Below, piece by piece: positions 12,179 to 24,202 of a stretch of DNA of 64,000 bases. Position 1 is the first letter of the stretch. Every line of letters begins with the position of its first letter. The position numbers and the translations under genes are program-made. Source of the stretch: Phellopilus nigrolimitatus (Eukaryota > Basidiomycota > Agaricomycetes > Hymenochaetales > Hymenochaetaceae); the NCBI GenBank assembly GCA_021029095.1, contig JAJOHG010000007.1, forward strand, positions 124,001 through 188,000, written 5' to 3'. The notes under the pieces are model-generated. The model searched no databases. It saw nothing but the letters and a program-made list of their open reading frames with translations, and had not been told where the DNA came from.

Positions 12179-14698
12179 TCAGATCTCATACTCATCCACA
12201 TTGAGAATAAGGGTCGCAAAGAATCTGATCATCTCGAGGAAACTCTCGACAGCGATTGCTGAACCGACTTGTCAGCATGATCTTTGCCATGAAATAAATG
12301 CGCCTAAACGTACATTCGTTGACAGTATGAATGCCGCCAGGAATGCCATCAGACCTTAGCATATTCTCGTGGTTATAGCGGAAAATGTGCTTCGTGAGGT
12401 TCCAATAATATTGGGTATCTGCGCCTGTAATTCGTAGGTCAAGCAAAACTGCTATTTCACAGCAACTTAAAGATTGCAAACCGGTGTTGCCAGTCAAAAT
12501 CCCTGGCACAACCTGCACCTCCTCCGTATTCCAAAAACTGCGGTGGGAGTTGTACGTCGCACGAATTGTGCCTGAAAGCAGTTGATATGGCGCCGCGTCC
12601 GTGGGAGTGATGGGTGCAGGTTCAAGCGCACTATGAAATGCATCGGTGAGTGTGAGCGATCCGCTTGATCCTGTGTGTAAGTCCTTTCCGAATGCATTGT
12701 AGGTTAGGTTGAATTTCTCGGCGAGTTCGACCACGAGCTTGGTATCATGCTCCTTGGTCGCCGCGACCGAGCTGTGGATTTGCATCAGCTTTTATTGGAG
12801 AGAATAACGGACTTAGAGAGACCTTCGTACCTCTGAGAAGCAATACGATGATTGACGATAGCCCACGCCTGCTCCGGCAGCGCATTCGCTTTAACGCCGC
12901 CCTGGATAAGATCAATTGCCTGCGTCGTGCCCACGAGAGCACGGAGCGCCTTATCCTTCGCGATAACCTTCTCGAGCTCGTGCAGCGCCTTATCCGAGCT
13001 CGCGGACTGCTGAACTGTCTTGCGGAGCTTACTGTCCATATCAGGCGCGTGCGCGGCAAAGCATTGCAACATGCCATAGAATGGCGTGGTGCGGTCAAGA
13101 AAAGCTGGAATTGGGTGCGTCTCGTATTCCACAAGAAGAGCAGAGAGTATGCCTATGCTCTACATTGTCCATCAGTCTCCGCCGACAATGAAAAAAAGAT
13201 CAACTTACAGTGTGAACAGGGGGGACGCTTGAATGGCCACCAGGAGACAATACTTCGAGTAGAGTATCAAAGTAGCCTTTCTCGCCGACGGCGGGGACTG
13301 CAAACACTCCACCGTACTGCTCAGAGAACCCTCCTGAGTCCATGAAATATGTCAGATGCAGACGGAGCACGTTGAAAGAAGTCGGTACGAACCCCCTTCG
13401 TCGACAACCATCGCGAACGCATCTTTACCGTAAGTCGCCTCCAGGTGTTTACCAAGCTCATAAGCGCCCTGCATCCATGGCACTTCAGCCTGAGTAAATG
13501 GAGTTGGTAGAAAGGCAAAGAACTGCGTACGTAGAGCCCGGATACTTCCTCGTCAAAGCCAAATGCAAGAACAATCTTGCGTGTCGGCTGGAACTTCGCG
13601 CCCAAGAGCGTCTCAGTCGCAGACCTAAGGCAGTTGAGGAAGGCTCTTCAGACCCATGTGTAGAAAGCCATACATAACACCAATAAGACCGCTCTTGTCG
13701 TCTGAGCTGCCGCGTCCCCAGATTCTCGCGCCTGCAGACCAGTCAGATAATAAATAACAGCTGTCAATCCGCACTAGACGTACCATCGAAGAATCCGGAG
13801 AACGGAGGATGGGCCCACTCGTCCACAGTTCTCGGATCGACAGGGACCACGTCTACTTCATTGTTAGAGGGAGCCTACGGCCCGATCTCTGAACAGTTAC
13901 ACACCTTGATGAGCGGTGAGAAGCAAGGGCTTGAGCGAGGAGTCCGAGCCCGCCCATTCGTAAATCAAGCCGTAGGTATTAACTAAAGCGGGTCTTAGAT
14001 TGTTTACGCTATTGAAGATAGACGAGCCACGCACCTTTAATTAGCTTCAGACTGGAGTGACTGTATATCGTTCATGTTCGTATGAGGATTCGAATTAAAA
14101 ATGGATATGGATATGCTAACACGAGGGGGAATGCTTCCAGAAGATAATCATGAAACGCCTGAAATTTTGTCCAGCGCGGGTCAATACCCACGGGGTCCAT
14201 GTCGTCGTAAGACTCAGTCCTATACAGAGTAATTGCACAAATTGTCAAAGGTGCATATATGTTAGATCCTATGTATACTCACGGAACCCTGACGGCGCCG
14301 CCGAGCCAATCAACGGCTTTCTCTTTGAATGCATCCGTACCAAACTGATCCCCGACTGCGTCCCAGAGCGCTTTGTTCCTCTCCGGAAGCAGCTGCTCGA
14401 CCTGCGGACAAAGCGCCTCTGTGTGCGATGGGCCAGCATGGTTGAACACGGCGGCCCCTTCGAGCGCGCTCCAAAGGCTATCGACGCTGACACCGCCTGC
14501 GCGTTTGTAGGACCCGAGGAGGCTATTGCTACTGACGAGTAGCCCGGCAAGGCAGAGGCACAAGAGAACTGCGCGAGCGAGGGTGCTTATCTTCTTGCGC
14601 CGCGGCGAGGCTCCGTGGACGCGCGACCTGGGCACCTCCGCCGTAGGGAGGAGTGTTTCCAGGCTGTCCTTCTTGTCGGCCAGGCCTTCCATGGACAT
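12179..14698 (-). CDS. CPS1: Carboxypeptidase S-like M20 metallopeptidase, copy 2
   Basis: This is a close paralogue of copy 1 in the same orientation. A cytosolic tail starts at the ATG at 14698 (MSMEGLADKKDSLETLL) and leads to an anchor (ARAVLLCLCLAGLLV, about 14570) and the catalytic region. The metal-binding LLLTAHQ is split by an intron before DVVPVDP, as in the Cps1 family, so the first metal motif is intact here. WGRGSSDDKSG, GFDEEVSG, EYETHPIPAFLDRTTPFYGM and a VDEYEI C-terminus (TGA at 12179-12181) follow. After GLIGVM (about 13690) the frame changes without an obvious normal-sized intron, at the same site as in copy 1. Gene structure there is therefore unresolved rather than clearly broken. 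This is the best candidate for the working gene of the pair. Confidence 0.87.
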
Positions 14699-15018
14699 CT
14701 TCGTCGCCGTCGAGACCGCCGGTGATGAAGATGTAGACAAAGGAAACGAGTACGACGACTGACACGGCGGGACGCGCTTGAAGACGCGAGGTCTACAGAT
14801 CGCACGAATGCTGCACGTGATAACAGACTGCAAATAACGAAGCGCTTGAAGTTGGAAAACCGCGATACGTGCAAGGTTGCAAGCCAATAAAAGCAAAGAA
14901 TGTATCTCAAGTCATGATCCAGCGGCCAGCCTCTGTCACGCTTAGCCATCGGCTTTGCTTGTCATTGTTAGATTAAAGGAAAATGCGACTGTACGAATGC
15001 GAAAACATGGCTGCAAAA
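14699..15018. other. Intergenic region between M20 copy 2 and mL44
   Basis: About 320 bp holding the 5' flank of the minus-strand peptidase and the 3' flank of the minus-strand mL44 gene. Open frames that read into it are extensions or shadows of the peptidase N-terminus. No independent gene is supported. Confidence 0.5.
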
Positions 15019-16231
15019 TTACCGGTCTTTACTAGCATAAATAACTTCTAACTCGCCTATCTCCCCTGGCACATAGGTCCGCGAACCCTCTTCCTCCCTC
15101 GTCTCATACACAGACCCTTGTGTCGCAAAGGTGTCTGTCGGAAGCGATAACATATCCAATGGTGTTCGTGTCAGATAGAGTCGATGTAACGAGTCCTCCG
15201 CCGCCTGTACACATTGCGATTAGAAAGACAGCTCTCTTGACTTGCACAGCACACGAAAAACGCACTCGGTATTCTGCCATCTTTAATGAGCTCCCGAATC
15301 CCTCGCCCAGCTTGTCTGCGCCAGAGTAGATCCCAACTACGAATAATGGAGAGTTAGACATTCGCCCTGTCTCTCTCAACAATCTGCAACGAGTCCATCA
15401 CGATTAGAGAGCCTTATAGGTGTTCATACGACAGCAACGAACCTAGATATTGGCCGGTCTCGTTGGAATTTTGAGACAGTTCGGCTGAGCGCCATTTTCG
15501 GATCGCGGAATTTTAGTAATGGTCGCAAGTCGACGTCGCGACTGAGGAAATACGAATGTACGAATTTGCGTGCGGTTGGGAGTGAGCGGCTTTGGTAGAC
15601 AAGGGCGGTCAGTGCACGCGGAATCGTTGCAAGAGCATCAGTGAGCGTGACAGGGTTAGGTACTGGAGAAACAGGATCCTGACATAAAGGTTTGAGCATT
15701 CAAAAGAAAAACTTGGAAGTGAAAAGCCATGGCACGCACTGGTCGGTTCCAGCGAAGCAGAGGCGTCGCGCCCATTTCCTTGGCAATCGTCGCACATGTC
15801 AGCGGTCCCACATATGCGCTCACCGCCGCCTTGAGGACGCGCGTCGGGAGGTGCGGGTAAGCGGCATGCAGATACTCCGTAGCGAAAAGGCCGAGCAGCG
15901 AGTTGCCGGTCGTCGAGAGGTTTGCGTTCGAGTGCAGCGTAGCCTCGCCCGGGTTGTGTGTCGCGTAGAACGACGGGTACGACGAGTGGGTACACGCCTG
16001 GAGAATCTCGTCGCTATTGTGCACGACCTTTGCGAGTCCTATTCGATGCGCAAAGGCCGCGAGCGCGGACGCGGGTGGTTTTTGGAGGTTTGCCCAGACT
16101 TCGGGCGAGAAGTGAACGGGCTGGGTCGCATTGAAAATGGCCTCCTTCGGGGGGAATTGGCGAAGGGAGGAAGCTGGCGTCGACGCGATCTGTGCAGCTC
16201 TGGATGCTAAGCTCTTCACTGCTTGCGCCAT
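15019..16231 (-). CDS. MRPL3: Mitochondrial large-subunit ribosomal protein mL44 (MRPL3, RNase III-like fold)
   Basis: mL44 has an inactive RNase III fold plus a double-stranded-RNA-binding-like region, and sits in the mitochondrial large ribosomal subunit. The chosen start at 16231 gives a basic, hydroxylated N-terminus (MAQAVKSLASRAAQIAS) suited to mitochondrial import. An upstream ATG at 16288 is possible. The RNase III-like block includes QACTHSSYPSFYATHN, STTGNSLLGLFATEYLHA and a conserved AAVSAYVGPLTCATIAKE segment. Later exons encode RKFVHSYFLSRDVDLRPLL and a C-terminal region with VVGIYSGADKLGEGFG and ending EVIYASKDR, TAA at 15019-15021. The reading is intact across three or four introns, without the frameshifts seen in neighbours. 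Confidence 0.85.
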
Positions 16232-17184
16232 TGACCTCCAGCCGTCCGTTGCGTGAAGTGCGCCGAAACAAGAATACGAAAATTCCAAACCTCACAATAC
16301 CTGTGGGAATTGATGTGGTAATCAATTCGGGCCGATTGACGCTAGCCACACTTTTATGATTAACACTACTCAAGCTACATACATGCACTCATAGTTCTCT
16401 AACAAGCAAGTTTCATGTATATAGTAGGTTTCTCCTTTGTATACAAGCTATTTTTGTGCAAGATAAAAAATTGTCTGAGCGCACACTGCCAGTGATCGCT
16501 CGCTGACACTAAACAAAAAAAATACAACGCTGCCTGTGCTTGCATTAGGTTTTTATCGCCCATTTCAAGCTTCAGCCGGTCACCAGTCTTGCAGAGCTCG
16601 TCGATGAGCCTGACATGAGCGCGTTTTGGATTTCGGCACAAACTTCACATGGCAGCCGCGCCAAAATAAATATGAAAAACTTAACAAAGCAAGAAAGGCG
16701 AGGGAAAAATATCTGAGTCGTTGAAGTATATGGCGCATCATTCGCTATGTGTCTATGTGTTACATGTGTGCAAAAGCCGACTTTTTGTTTTCTTGCGTTA
16801 TAGCTGGAGGACTTATATGCGAGTTCAAATTTCCGGCAGCTCAATTGCCTGTTTAGGACTGCTTTGCCCGACTCACCTCCGAGGACACGTCGCGTTCTCA
16901 GACGCGCAGTTCTCGCTTTTACTTGTCCAAATTTCCTGCATTTTTGTCCATTGCACTTTTACACTTTCTGAGGCTTTTCATTTTGCAATTGCTGTTCAAT
17001 CTCGGTGATATTGGCGATCTTGTTGCGGTCTTCCCCGTGATCTATTTCTGGCCGTGAAGGCCGCGAATACACCGCAAGGGAACCTGCTGCTCTCCCATAA
17101 CACGCCCCAGCGCCGCGCCTACTGGCCTGCGTCCAGTTTAACCTTACAACTACCTAATCAGCAGTCTCATAGAGAACCAGCGAC
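16232..17184. other. Divergent intergenic region, no supported gene
   Basis: This lies between the starts of mL44 (-) and the F-BAR gene (+), so it carries both promoters. Small minus-strand frames at 16399-16844 contain the phrase RLIDELCKTGDRLKLEMGDK but no family I recognise. A CT-rich stretch before 17185 fits a fungal promoter. Confidence 0.45.
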
Positions 17185-20100
17185 ATGCCTGCGTTGACGC
17201 TGCCGTTGACGTTCGCCAACTCCTTCTGGTCCCAGAACTACCGCCAGGGCATCGAGACTTTGTACACAAAACTCGAGCAGGTGCGCCGCTTGTCGACACG
17301 TTCCCTTTTTCTCTCTCTTTCTGAGCTCAAAGTGCTAACACGTCGCGGTGGGCTGTACAGGGCATCGAAGAGAACGAGGAGATTGTCGCGTTCATCCGAG
17401 TGAGTTGGGCTGCTGGTTTACTTAAGAGCAACACCTAACTAACGTCATTGCTTGCATGCAGGCCCGTGCAAACGCAGAACATGCCATTGCCGTCTCTTTG
17501 CTCGGTTCTCAGCCTGTCGGGTTGAAGGGTATGCACCGAAACAACGAACCGAGTTACTAGGGTCGTTTGTCTGACTTTTGGTGTATTCAGGCAGAGGCTT
17601 CAATGCCGACGAAGGAGCTTCCATGCTCATGGCTTTCCGCGGCCTGCAGGCGGAGTCGCACGCTCAAGGCGAGGCTCACAGGTCGGTAGCGAAAGAATTG
17701 AAGGACCTCGTTGCAGATCCCTTTGATGAATGGGCGCGTGGACACAAGGTGTGTTTCGATTCTTTAATTCACGAAGTCCAGCGCGCTCTTACGCGTTTTT
17801 AATCTCAGGAGCGAATTTATAGCAGTCACGCTTCGGTGGTTGATGGCTGGTTGAAGTCGTATGAGTTAGCACAAGGCGATGTATGCAAACTTTTGTCCTT
17901 TGTTACATGGTCCGTAGCTAAAGCAAGAAAATATCAGGTGGACAAGCTGAAGCACCAGTACCTATCGAAAGTCAGACGTGCAGACGAGGCTGAGGATGAG
18001 TAAGTGCTGTTTACACAGCGATTTCTTTCGTACACTTATGACGAATACGCGAATCAGCGCGAAGTTCGCCCCTGGCGGTGATGCTGGCGACCACTATACA
18101 ACGTCTCCCCGGCTCGTACCGCGCGATCGCGGCACGCCGCAGCGAACTGCCAGTGTCTCCGAGCGTATCGCGCAGCGCTTCAAGGAGCTCCAGCGTAAAG
18201 CTGCTGGTGATAAACCACCCGAAGAGGAAATCACTGGCGCCGTAGTGTTTGACGGGAAGTCACCGACATCCGAGCCTAATGGACGTGACTCCACTGAGAA
18301 TGAAGAGAAAGCGCTTCCGAAGCTCGACAAAGGGAAGGAAAAGGCTGTCGAGGACTCTGCAGTCATGATATCTCCGCCACCTATGTCACCAGCCCTCCCG
18401 CCACCTGTGCTCGATGTCCGGGGAGACTCGCCCGTCCCTCCGCACCCGCCTCCGCCGATCTTGCTTGCGGGCCTCGCACTGCCTCCGGTAGCAGTATCCG
18501 ACCTCCTGAAGCGTGCTGCAACAGAACTTCCTCTTCGTCCTGTCAAATTTCCGATCTTAGGCGAGTATAAAGACTGCTTCAACGGCGAGGAGCTAGTTGT
18601 ATGGCTCGTTGATAATGTAAAGTGCACTCGGCATATTAACATGATCATAGTCTAACCGATGTATCATTATACAGGTACAGGGCTTTGGAGGAAGCTTGGA
18701 CCGTGCAGAAGACGCCGCAAAGGATCTGACCGAGAGGGAAGGCGTTCTGCGACGTGTTGGCGAGTTCGGAAATGCATTCGAGAGCAACGATGAAGCATTT
18801 TATCAATTTAGGTCGAAGGTGATTCTTTATCTTATTTCTCTAAAATACTGAAGGTCCGAAACTCTCTTGCTTAGGCATTCAACCTCGAAGCCGAATATGC
18901 CAAGATTGTGCAGCATGAAAGCGTCACGTCGCCTGTGATGGCCAATCTCACTCCCATGGCAGACAATCTCGTGAAGCGCTCTAATACCGTTCGTCAACAT
19001 AGTGTCCAAAGCCTATCAACGATAGGCACGCCGAGCCCTTCCATATCCGCGCGCGTGCCGACGCCGACTCTGCGGACAAGGCCTACCGGGCAGGGAGTGC
19101 GTAAACTCGACCGGCAGCGCCTCGGACTCGAAGAGCGTCTCGAGGACACACTTAAGAGACTGCAAAAGTTGGAGCTCGACCGCCTGCGTGCGGTCAAGAC
19201 GGTGCTGCTGCAGTTCCAGGGCACGCTGGCGAACCTGCCCACGGGCCTGCAGACCTCGCTCGAGCGCTCGGCGACGCTCGTCGCGAGCTACCAACCTGAG
19301 GCAGGACTTGCGCGCGCTCATCGAGCGTTACCGAACGGGCCCAGTTCAAGCCTATGGCACACGTGTATGAATCCCTGACGCACGATGAAGCAGATGTGTA
19401 CTTCGGCATTGATCTAAGGAAGTGGGCAGAGGGAGGATGGAGCAGCCTACGCGGCGATGAACCGCCGAAGGACAATATCCCCGAAGTGCTAACTGCATTA
19501 CTGAACGCTCTTAACACAGCATATTCAAAGTTGCCGAATGATGCTGGTAGGCTAAACGCACGAGAAATTGTTCTACTGAACTGATTCTGTTTCATTTACC
19601 AGAAAAGCGAAAGGCGTGGATATACGAGGTCCCTCTTTCTGCCGTTCACAATCTCCGCGAAAGACTCAATAACATTGCTTCTGGATTACCCTTCCCGGAA
19701 GAAATGCTGGTCAAGTATGACGCACCTGTCATTGCGAGCACAGTCAAACTTTGGGCTACTTGAGTTAGACCCGCCTTTGGGCACATGGGAAGGCTGGGAC
19801 GAGATTCGTAGGATCTATCCGATAGGTACGATTAGCCTCTTCACTACATACATTTCTTCGCCTAACGAGAACGTTCATAGTGGGCTCGAGCACAGAGGAG
19901 TCCTCCGACCAGAAACGCATCGAGGATTTGCAAGTTGCGCTGCATCGACTACCAAGGGTCCATCTCCTCGTTCTCAACTGCGATATTCGGTCATCTCAAA
20001 AAGTATGATGATTGACTACTTGTTTTTAATGAGTTCTGACAGACTGTTTAGCTTGATTGATACTACCACGGTGGAAGAGACGAATGAGGTCTACATGACG

Positions 20101-21286
20101 AAGCTGGCTTTGTCTATGGGCAGAAGTGAGTTGTCGAGTTATGTTATAACGCTCGCTACAGTTTTACTGAACTCTCATTTTTGTAGCCATTCTCCGACCG
20201 AAGGTAGAGACAGAGCTGTCAATTCAAGACCGCCATCCGATACGTAAGTTTCGCGAAGCCCTAGTCGAATGAATTGCAGCTCAGAACTCGTTATTTTCAG
20301 TGCTTTTCAATGATCTCCTCAAGCACTTTGACGAGATCATCCCTCCGACAATCGCGCGCAAGAAACGCGACTCAGTCAGAAAAGTCCCGATCCGGAAACG
20401 CACCGCGCCCATCGACATGCGCATGAGCAGGAGCAGGCTCTCCGTCGCCAACGTCGACACGCGAGAGCTCCTCGAGGAGCAGCTCTTCGCACGAAACCCA
20501 AGCATGCGACCGCCGTCGCGCGCGCCGAGCCCGAATCCTGCCACTCGCACCGACGCACCCCCGCCGCCGCCACCGCCAACAGCTGAGACGGAGAAGCCTG
20601 CTGCTCCTGCTCCTCCGCTTGAAAACACTAGTATTCCTCCGCCTAGCTTCAAGGGGCCTCCTGCTGAGCAGTCCATTGCTTCGCCGCCGATGCCTGTCTT
20701 CAAGGAGCCTCCTCCGGAGAAGGATGATATTGTGCCGCCTCCCATGCCGAAGTTCGCCGATCCGCCTCCTGAGATCGACGAGACTCTCCCGTCGCCAAGA
20801 TCCTCGCTTCCCTCGCCAGACCCTGCCGAGGCGCCCACGGCCAGCGTCCCCGTGACAGTCGCGCCGCCGACGCCGACAAACACGTCGCCCAATCGCTCGC
20901 GCTCGTCGTCCATCCGCTCTGGTGGGAGCTCCGGCGCGAGCCCCAGCTCGCCCGCAGACTCGAGCCGCCCAGGCGCGAGCCTCGCGCGCTCCGGGTCGGC
21001 CGAGACGTCGCGTCTGCGCGGGCCGCGCGGGGCTCGCACTGCGAACACGCGGCCGCAGTCCGGGAACGTCGCGTCGATGGTCGCGGGCATGAACCGCCCG
21101 GACCGGGCGAGTTCGCCGGGCGGGCTGGCGCGCGCGAACAACCGGCTGAGCTACCAGAATGCGCGCAGCGCGTCGCCCGTGAACCCGCAGGACTACGAGC
21201 CGAAGCGCAAGGGCGCGCGCACGGCGGCGGGGAACTTCTCGCGGAGGGCGATGGCGAGCGATGCGGAGGATGATGTTTCTAAATGA
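17185..21286 (+). CDS. F-BAR / DEP / RhoGAP-like protein (Rgd2-type), frameshifted
   Basis: A membrane-curving F-BAR domain opens the protein (ALTLPLTFANSFWSQNYRQG, 17185 onward, through about 18000). A linker rich in Pro and Ser follows, then a DEP domain (LGEYKDCFNGEELVVWLVDN, about 18560). A coiled helical stretch and the RhoGAP-like block come next (VYESLTHDEADVYFGIDLRK, about 19360; IYEVPLSAVHNLRERLNNI, about 19620; LLFNDLLKHFDEIIPPTI, about 20300). The tail of about 320 residues is low-complexity Pro/Ser/Arg. This order matches yeast Rgd2, which acts on Cdc42/Rho5 at the cell cortex. Where RhoGAPs have the arginine finger (GxxR), this protein reads WIYEVP, so GAP activity is doubtful. 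Two one-base frameshifts (about 19300 and 19343) interrupt it. The stop is TGA at 21284-21286. Confidence 0.88.
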
Positions 21287-21753
21287 GGTGGACGGTGAAG
21301 GAGGACGGTGCAATTGAGCACTCGGACTGATTTTGTGATATCTCTATGATCTATAAGTTCGGCCGGATATGTTGTTGTCCGTGGCGCCTCCCGCGTCTAA
21401 GGGCAAAGGACTGTTTATGTTAAGAATGTTTCGCTTTCTGTATACCCTAGGGTTAGAGATTGTTGTCTCTGAGATCTATTTATTTCATACTTCTTTTCAC
21501 TCAGTTCTCTGAGCTCAAGGTTCCGAACTCACGAGCCAACACCACAACACAATACCCGTAACGACAGCCACATACATTCCCTAAGCGCAAAACAAACGCA
21601 TTGCAGCCAGCATAAAAGAAAACTCAGATTCTTCCATGTCCTCCAACAAAGGCTCGAAAATGCGATGGGAATTATAAGCATACAATACATGGTACATGTG
21701 TCATAAGTAGAGCAGATAGATGCCGAACAAGTTAGAATAAAGACGTGAAGCGT
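21287..21753. other. Convergent 3' flanks
   Basis: This lies between the ends of the F-BAR gene (+) and histone H2A (-). It is AT-rich and non-coding on both strands. It presumably contains both terminators. Confidence 0.5.
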
Positions 21754-22404
21754 TTAGACCTCCTGCGAGGCACCCTCTTTCTTTCCTTTGCTAGACTTGT
21801 TGGGCAGGAGCTCCGGGTTGATGAACGGCACGACACCACCCTGACTGATGACAACAGAACCGAGAAGCTTGTTTAACCTGGCGGACGATTTATGATCAGC
21901 GGATGGGCAGAGGTTGACGAGTAGATGAGACATACTCCTCATCGTTGCGGATAGCGAGCTGCAAGTGACGGGGCACGATACGCTGCTTCTTGTTGTCGCG
22001 GGCGGCGTTGCCAGCCAACTCCAGGATCTCGGCAGCGAGGTACTCGAGGACGGCAGCAAGGTATACTAAGAGCTCCGGGTTAGCCTTGTGCGATGGCGAA
22101 TACCAGATGTTTGACTCACCAGGGGCACCTGCACCAACACGCTGAGCATAGTTTCCACGCTTCAAGAGACGATGGATACGGCCGACAGGGAACTGGAGAC
22201 CGGCCTTGGCAGAGCGCGACTGCGACTTGCCCTCTGCACCACCGGTCTTGCCAGACGAAGACTTGCCACTGCAGGAAGAGATTACGATAAGCGCCTGTGT
22301 TTCGAAGTTGGAAGTAACAGTGCATACGCTTTTCCTTTGCCAGACTGCCAGAAAGCACAGATTGTGAGTAAAAGTCAAACAACAACAGTGAGCGGACACA
22401 CCAT
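21754..22404 (-). CDS. HTA1: Histone H2A (canonical)
   Basis: This core nucleosome histone dimerises with H2B. Five exons read cleanly: ATG alone at 22402-22404, a 17-nt exon at 22328-22344, then 22120-22268, 21936-22065 and 21754-21877, giving 140 residues. The product starts [17 protein letters not shown]. It contains the H2A signature [20 protein letters not shown], the [20 protein letters not shown] helix and [20 protein letters not shown], and ends KEGASQEV. The terminal SQE is the DNA-damage phosphorylation motif typical of fungal canonical H2A, and the sequence does not look like H2A.Z. Exon phases are 0, 2, 1 and 0 as required. No H2B partner is visible; the divergent neighbour is a metallopeptidase. 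Confidence 0.96.
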
Positions 22405-22742
22405 GATTTTATTTTAGTTGATGATGTTTGAAAGGGCGAGAAGTGCTGGAAGTGGTGGTGGTGGTCGAGGAGAAAGAGAGATGGATGATGACAGCTTCAA
22501 GCTGAGCTGCTTTTTAAGGCAAAGCGACGCAACAAAGTCACGTGCTGCACGCGTCGAAATGAACGCGCGACTCCGTTTCAGGCTTCAGCGCAAGTCCAAC
22601 ACGGCGGACCAACAGCGCCGGAACCACGCGGCAACCAGCTGGCTCTGGCCCGGTTTGTCAAATCAAATACAATTATATTTTCAACTTTGCACTTGACTTG
22701 GTCGAGAGCGCATGCGTATATCGTGTCGTTCGTCGCTCATCC
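22405..22742. promoter_or_regulatory. Divergent promoter, H2A / M50B-like gene
   Basis: This 338-bp region separates the two divergent ATGs. It includes a CACGTG palindrome near 22540 in a GC-rich patch. The region could serve both genes, but no element can be proved from sequence alone. Confidence 0.45.
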
Positions 22743-24202
22743 ATGTCCGCTCCCGTCCCAGAGCCTCGTCCCCCAATAGCTCCAAAACTCATCACAAGTC
22801 CTATTAAACCGACCCACGACCAGACCGTTGTCCTCTACGTCGTCAGTGCCTCCCCGGCACGCCAAGTGCGTCGGCCATATTGATGTGTATTATTCCAGAT
22901 TGTCGTGTACACCGTGGTCATCTTTGCGTTATGGAACATACCAGGAGTACGTTCCTTCGTTTCACAAGTGCATCCCCGTTTAATCGTTTATTTACTATAG
23001 GCCCGAGTGATCATCAACCCTTTGAAACTGCTGACAATAAGCTGGCATGAAGGGTGTCACATCGCAGCTGTGCGCCACTCATTTCTCTGTGTCGTAGCTC
23101 ACAATGGTTTAAAGCCCTTCTAGGCCATACTTACGGGTGGGACCATCCTCAGCGTAACGATCGACCCAAACCTTGGCGGTTGCACCCGTGTCGAAGGAGG
23201 GCACCCGCCGACAATCCTCGCCTCCGGTTACATCGGTTCCGCGCTTTTCGGAGGCGTCTTCATCCTTGGTGGCTGGGACACGCTCGTCGCGAAGATTCTT
23301 AGCTTCTTCCTCGGCATTGGCCTCATCATACCGCTCATTCTCGTGCGCGACAAATTGTAATGTGTCTCGAGATTCGCCTTGGTAGTACCCGGTTTCGTTG
23401 ACCGTCCTGTTTGTTCAGAACGATCTTGCTCACTCTCGGCTACGAAGGGCTCCTCGTCGGCTTTTGGTTCATTGACCATGCGTGCGTTGTATCTGTCCAC
23501 CTCACTACAGCGTGCTGACAACTTGTCTCGTGAAGTGCTGCACTACGATGGTATTGCCTATTCATCGGAATCATGAAGTTCGTACTTTCCCACTAATTTA
23601 TTTATCCTGAACCAATAATTGCCCGAACAGCGTCTTCTACGTCGTCTGTGCGTCATCTTCACCCCCTTAACAGCGTTTCTGTTTTTACCATGATTGACGC
23701 ACAGGGGACATCACCGACGACAAATTCTTCCGCAAGGTGAACGATTCCGACGTTACGCAATGGAGCATCTTGTATCCTCGCATAGGGCCTAGCGGTGCGC
23801 ACACTGGACCCCTTGTCTCTTTACCTATTCTCTACATACCATAAATCTCGTCACATTTCTTGCTCTTCTCATGTTGTCCACATACAGTCTGGGCAATCTT
23901 CTGGGTCCTGTTTGATATCGGAGTGCTCATAGGCTTTATCTTCATTGGCATCGCTTCTTCAAGGTTGTTCGTCTTCCTTCTGTTTTCTGGATATTCAAAA
24001 TTAATACTGTTCACGATGGGATCATATAGCGCACGATATACCAGATGGAAGCAGAGGCCGGTAAGGGAAATTGCCCTAACTATGTTGTCCACCACAATCC
24101 TTATTACCTTTCTTTCTACAGCCGCATTCTTACCGACATGACGTCTGCCAAACGTCCAGCCCCATATGCTCAATATATGAAGGGATCCTTCCCTACGCCT
24201 AA
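22743..24202 (+). CDS. M50B-like multi-pass membrane metallopeptidase
   Basis: This is a polytopic membrane protein with the zinc motif HExxH in TISWHEGCHIAAAILTGG (about 23030, across an intron). A second conserved region, GCTRVEGGHPPTILASGYIG (about 23190), is typical of M50B-like peptidases, where a downstream motif supplies the third ligand. Hydrophobic segments include VIVVYTVVIFALW, ALFGGVFILGGW, LSFFLGIGLIIPLILV and IFWVLFDIGVLIGFIFIGIA. The start at 22743 (MSAPVPEPRPPIAP) is preferred over an in-frame ATG at 22698 because it gives a compact cytosolic Pro-rich tail. About eight introns are inferred. The C-terminus is uncertain: splicing at 24054/24121 gives a stop at 24202, and retention gives one at 24141. 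Substrate and compartment are unknown. Confidence 0.78.

Noticed and set aside
20281..21313. Long minus-strand frames of 286 and 313 codons
   Set aside because: They lie opposite the Pro/Ser/Arg-rich tail of the F-BAR gene. GC-rich low-complexity coding DNA produces open antisense frames, and their translations have no domain.
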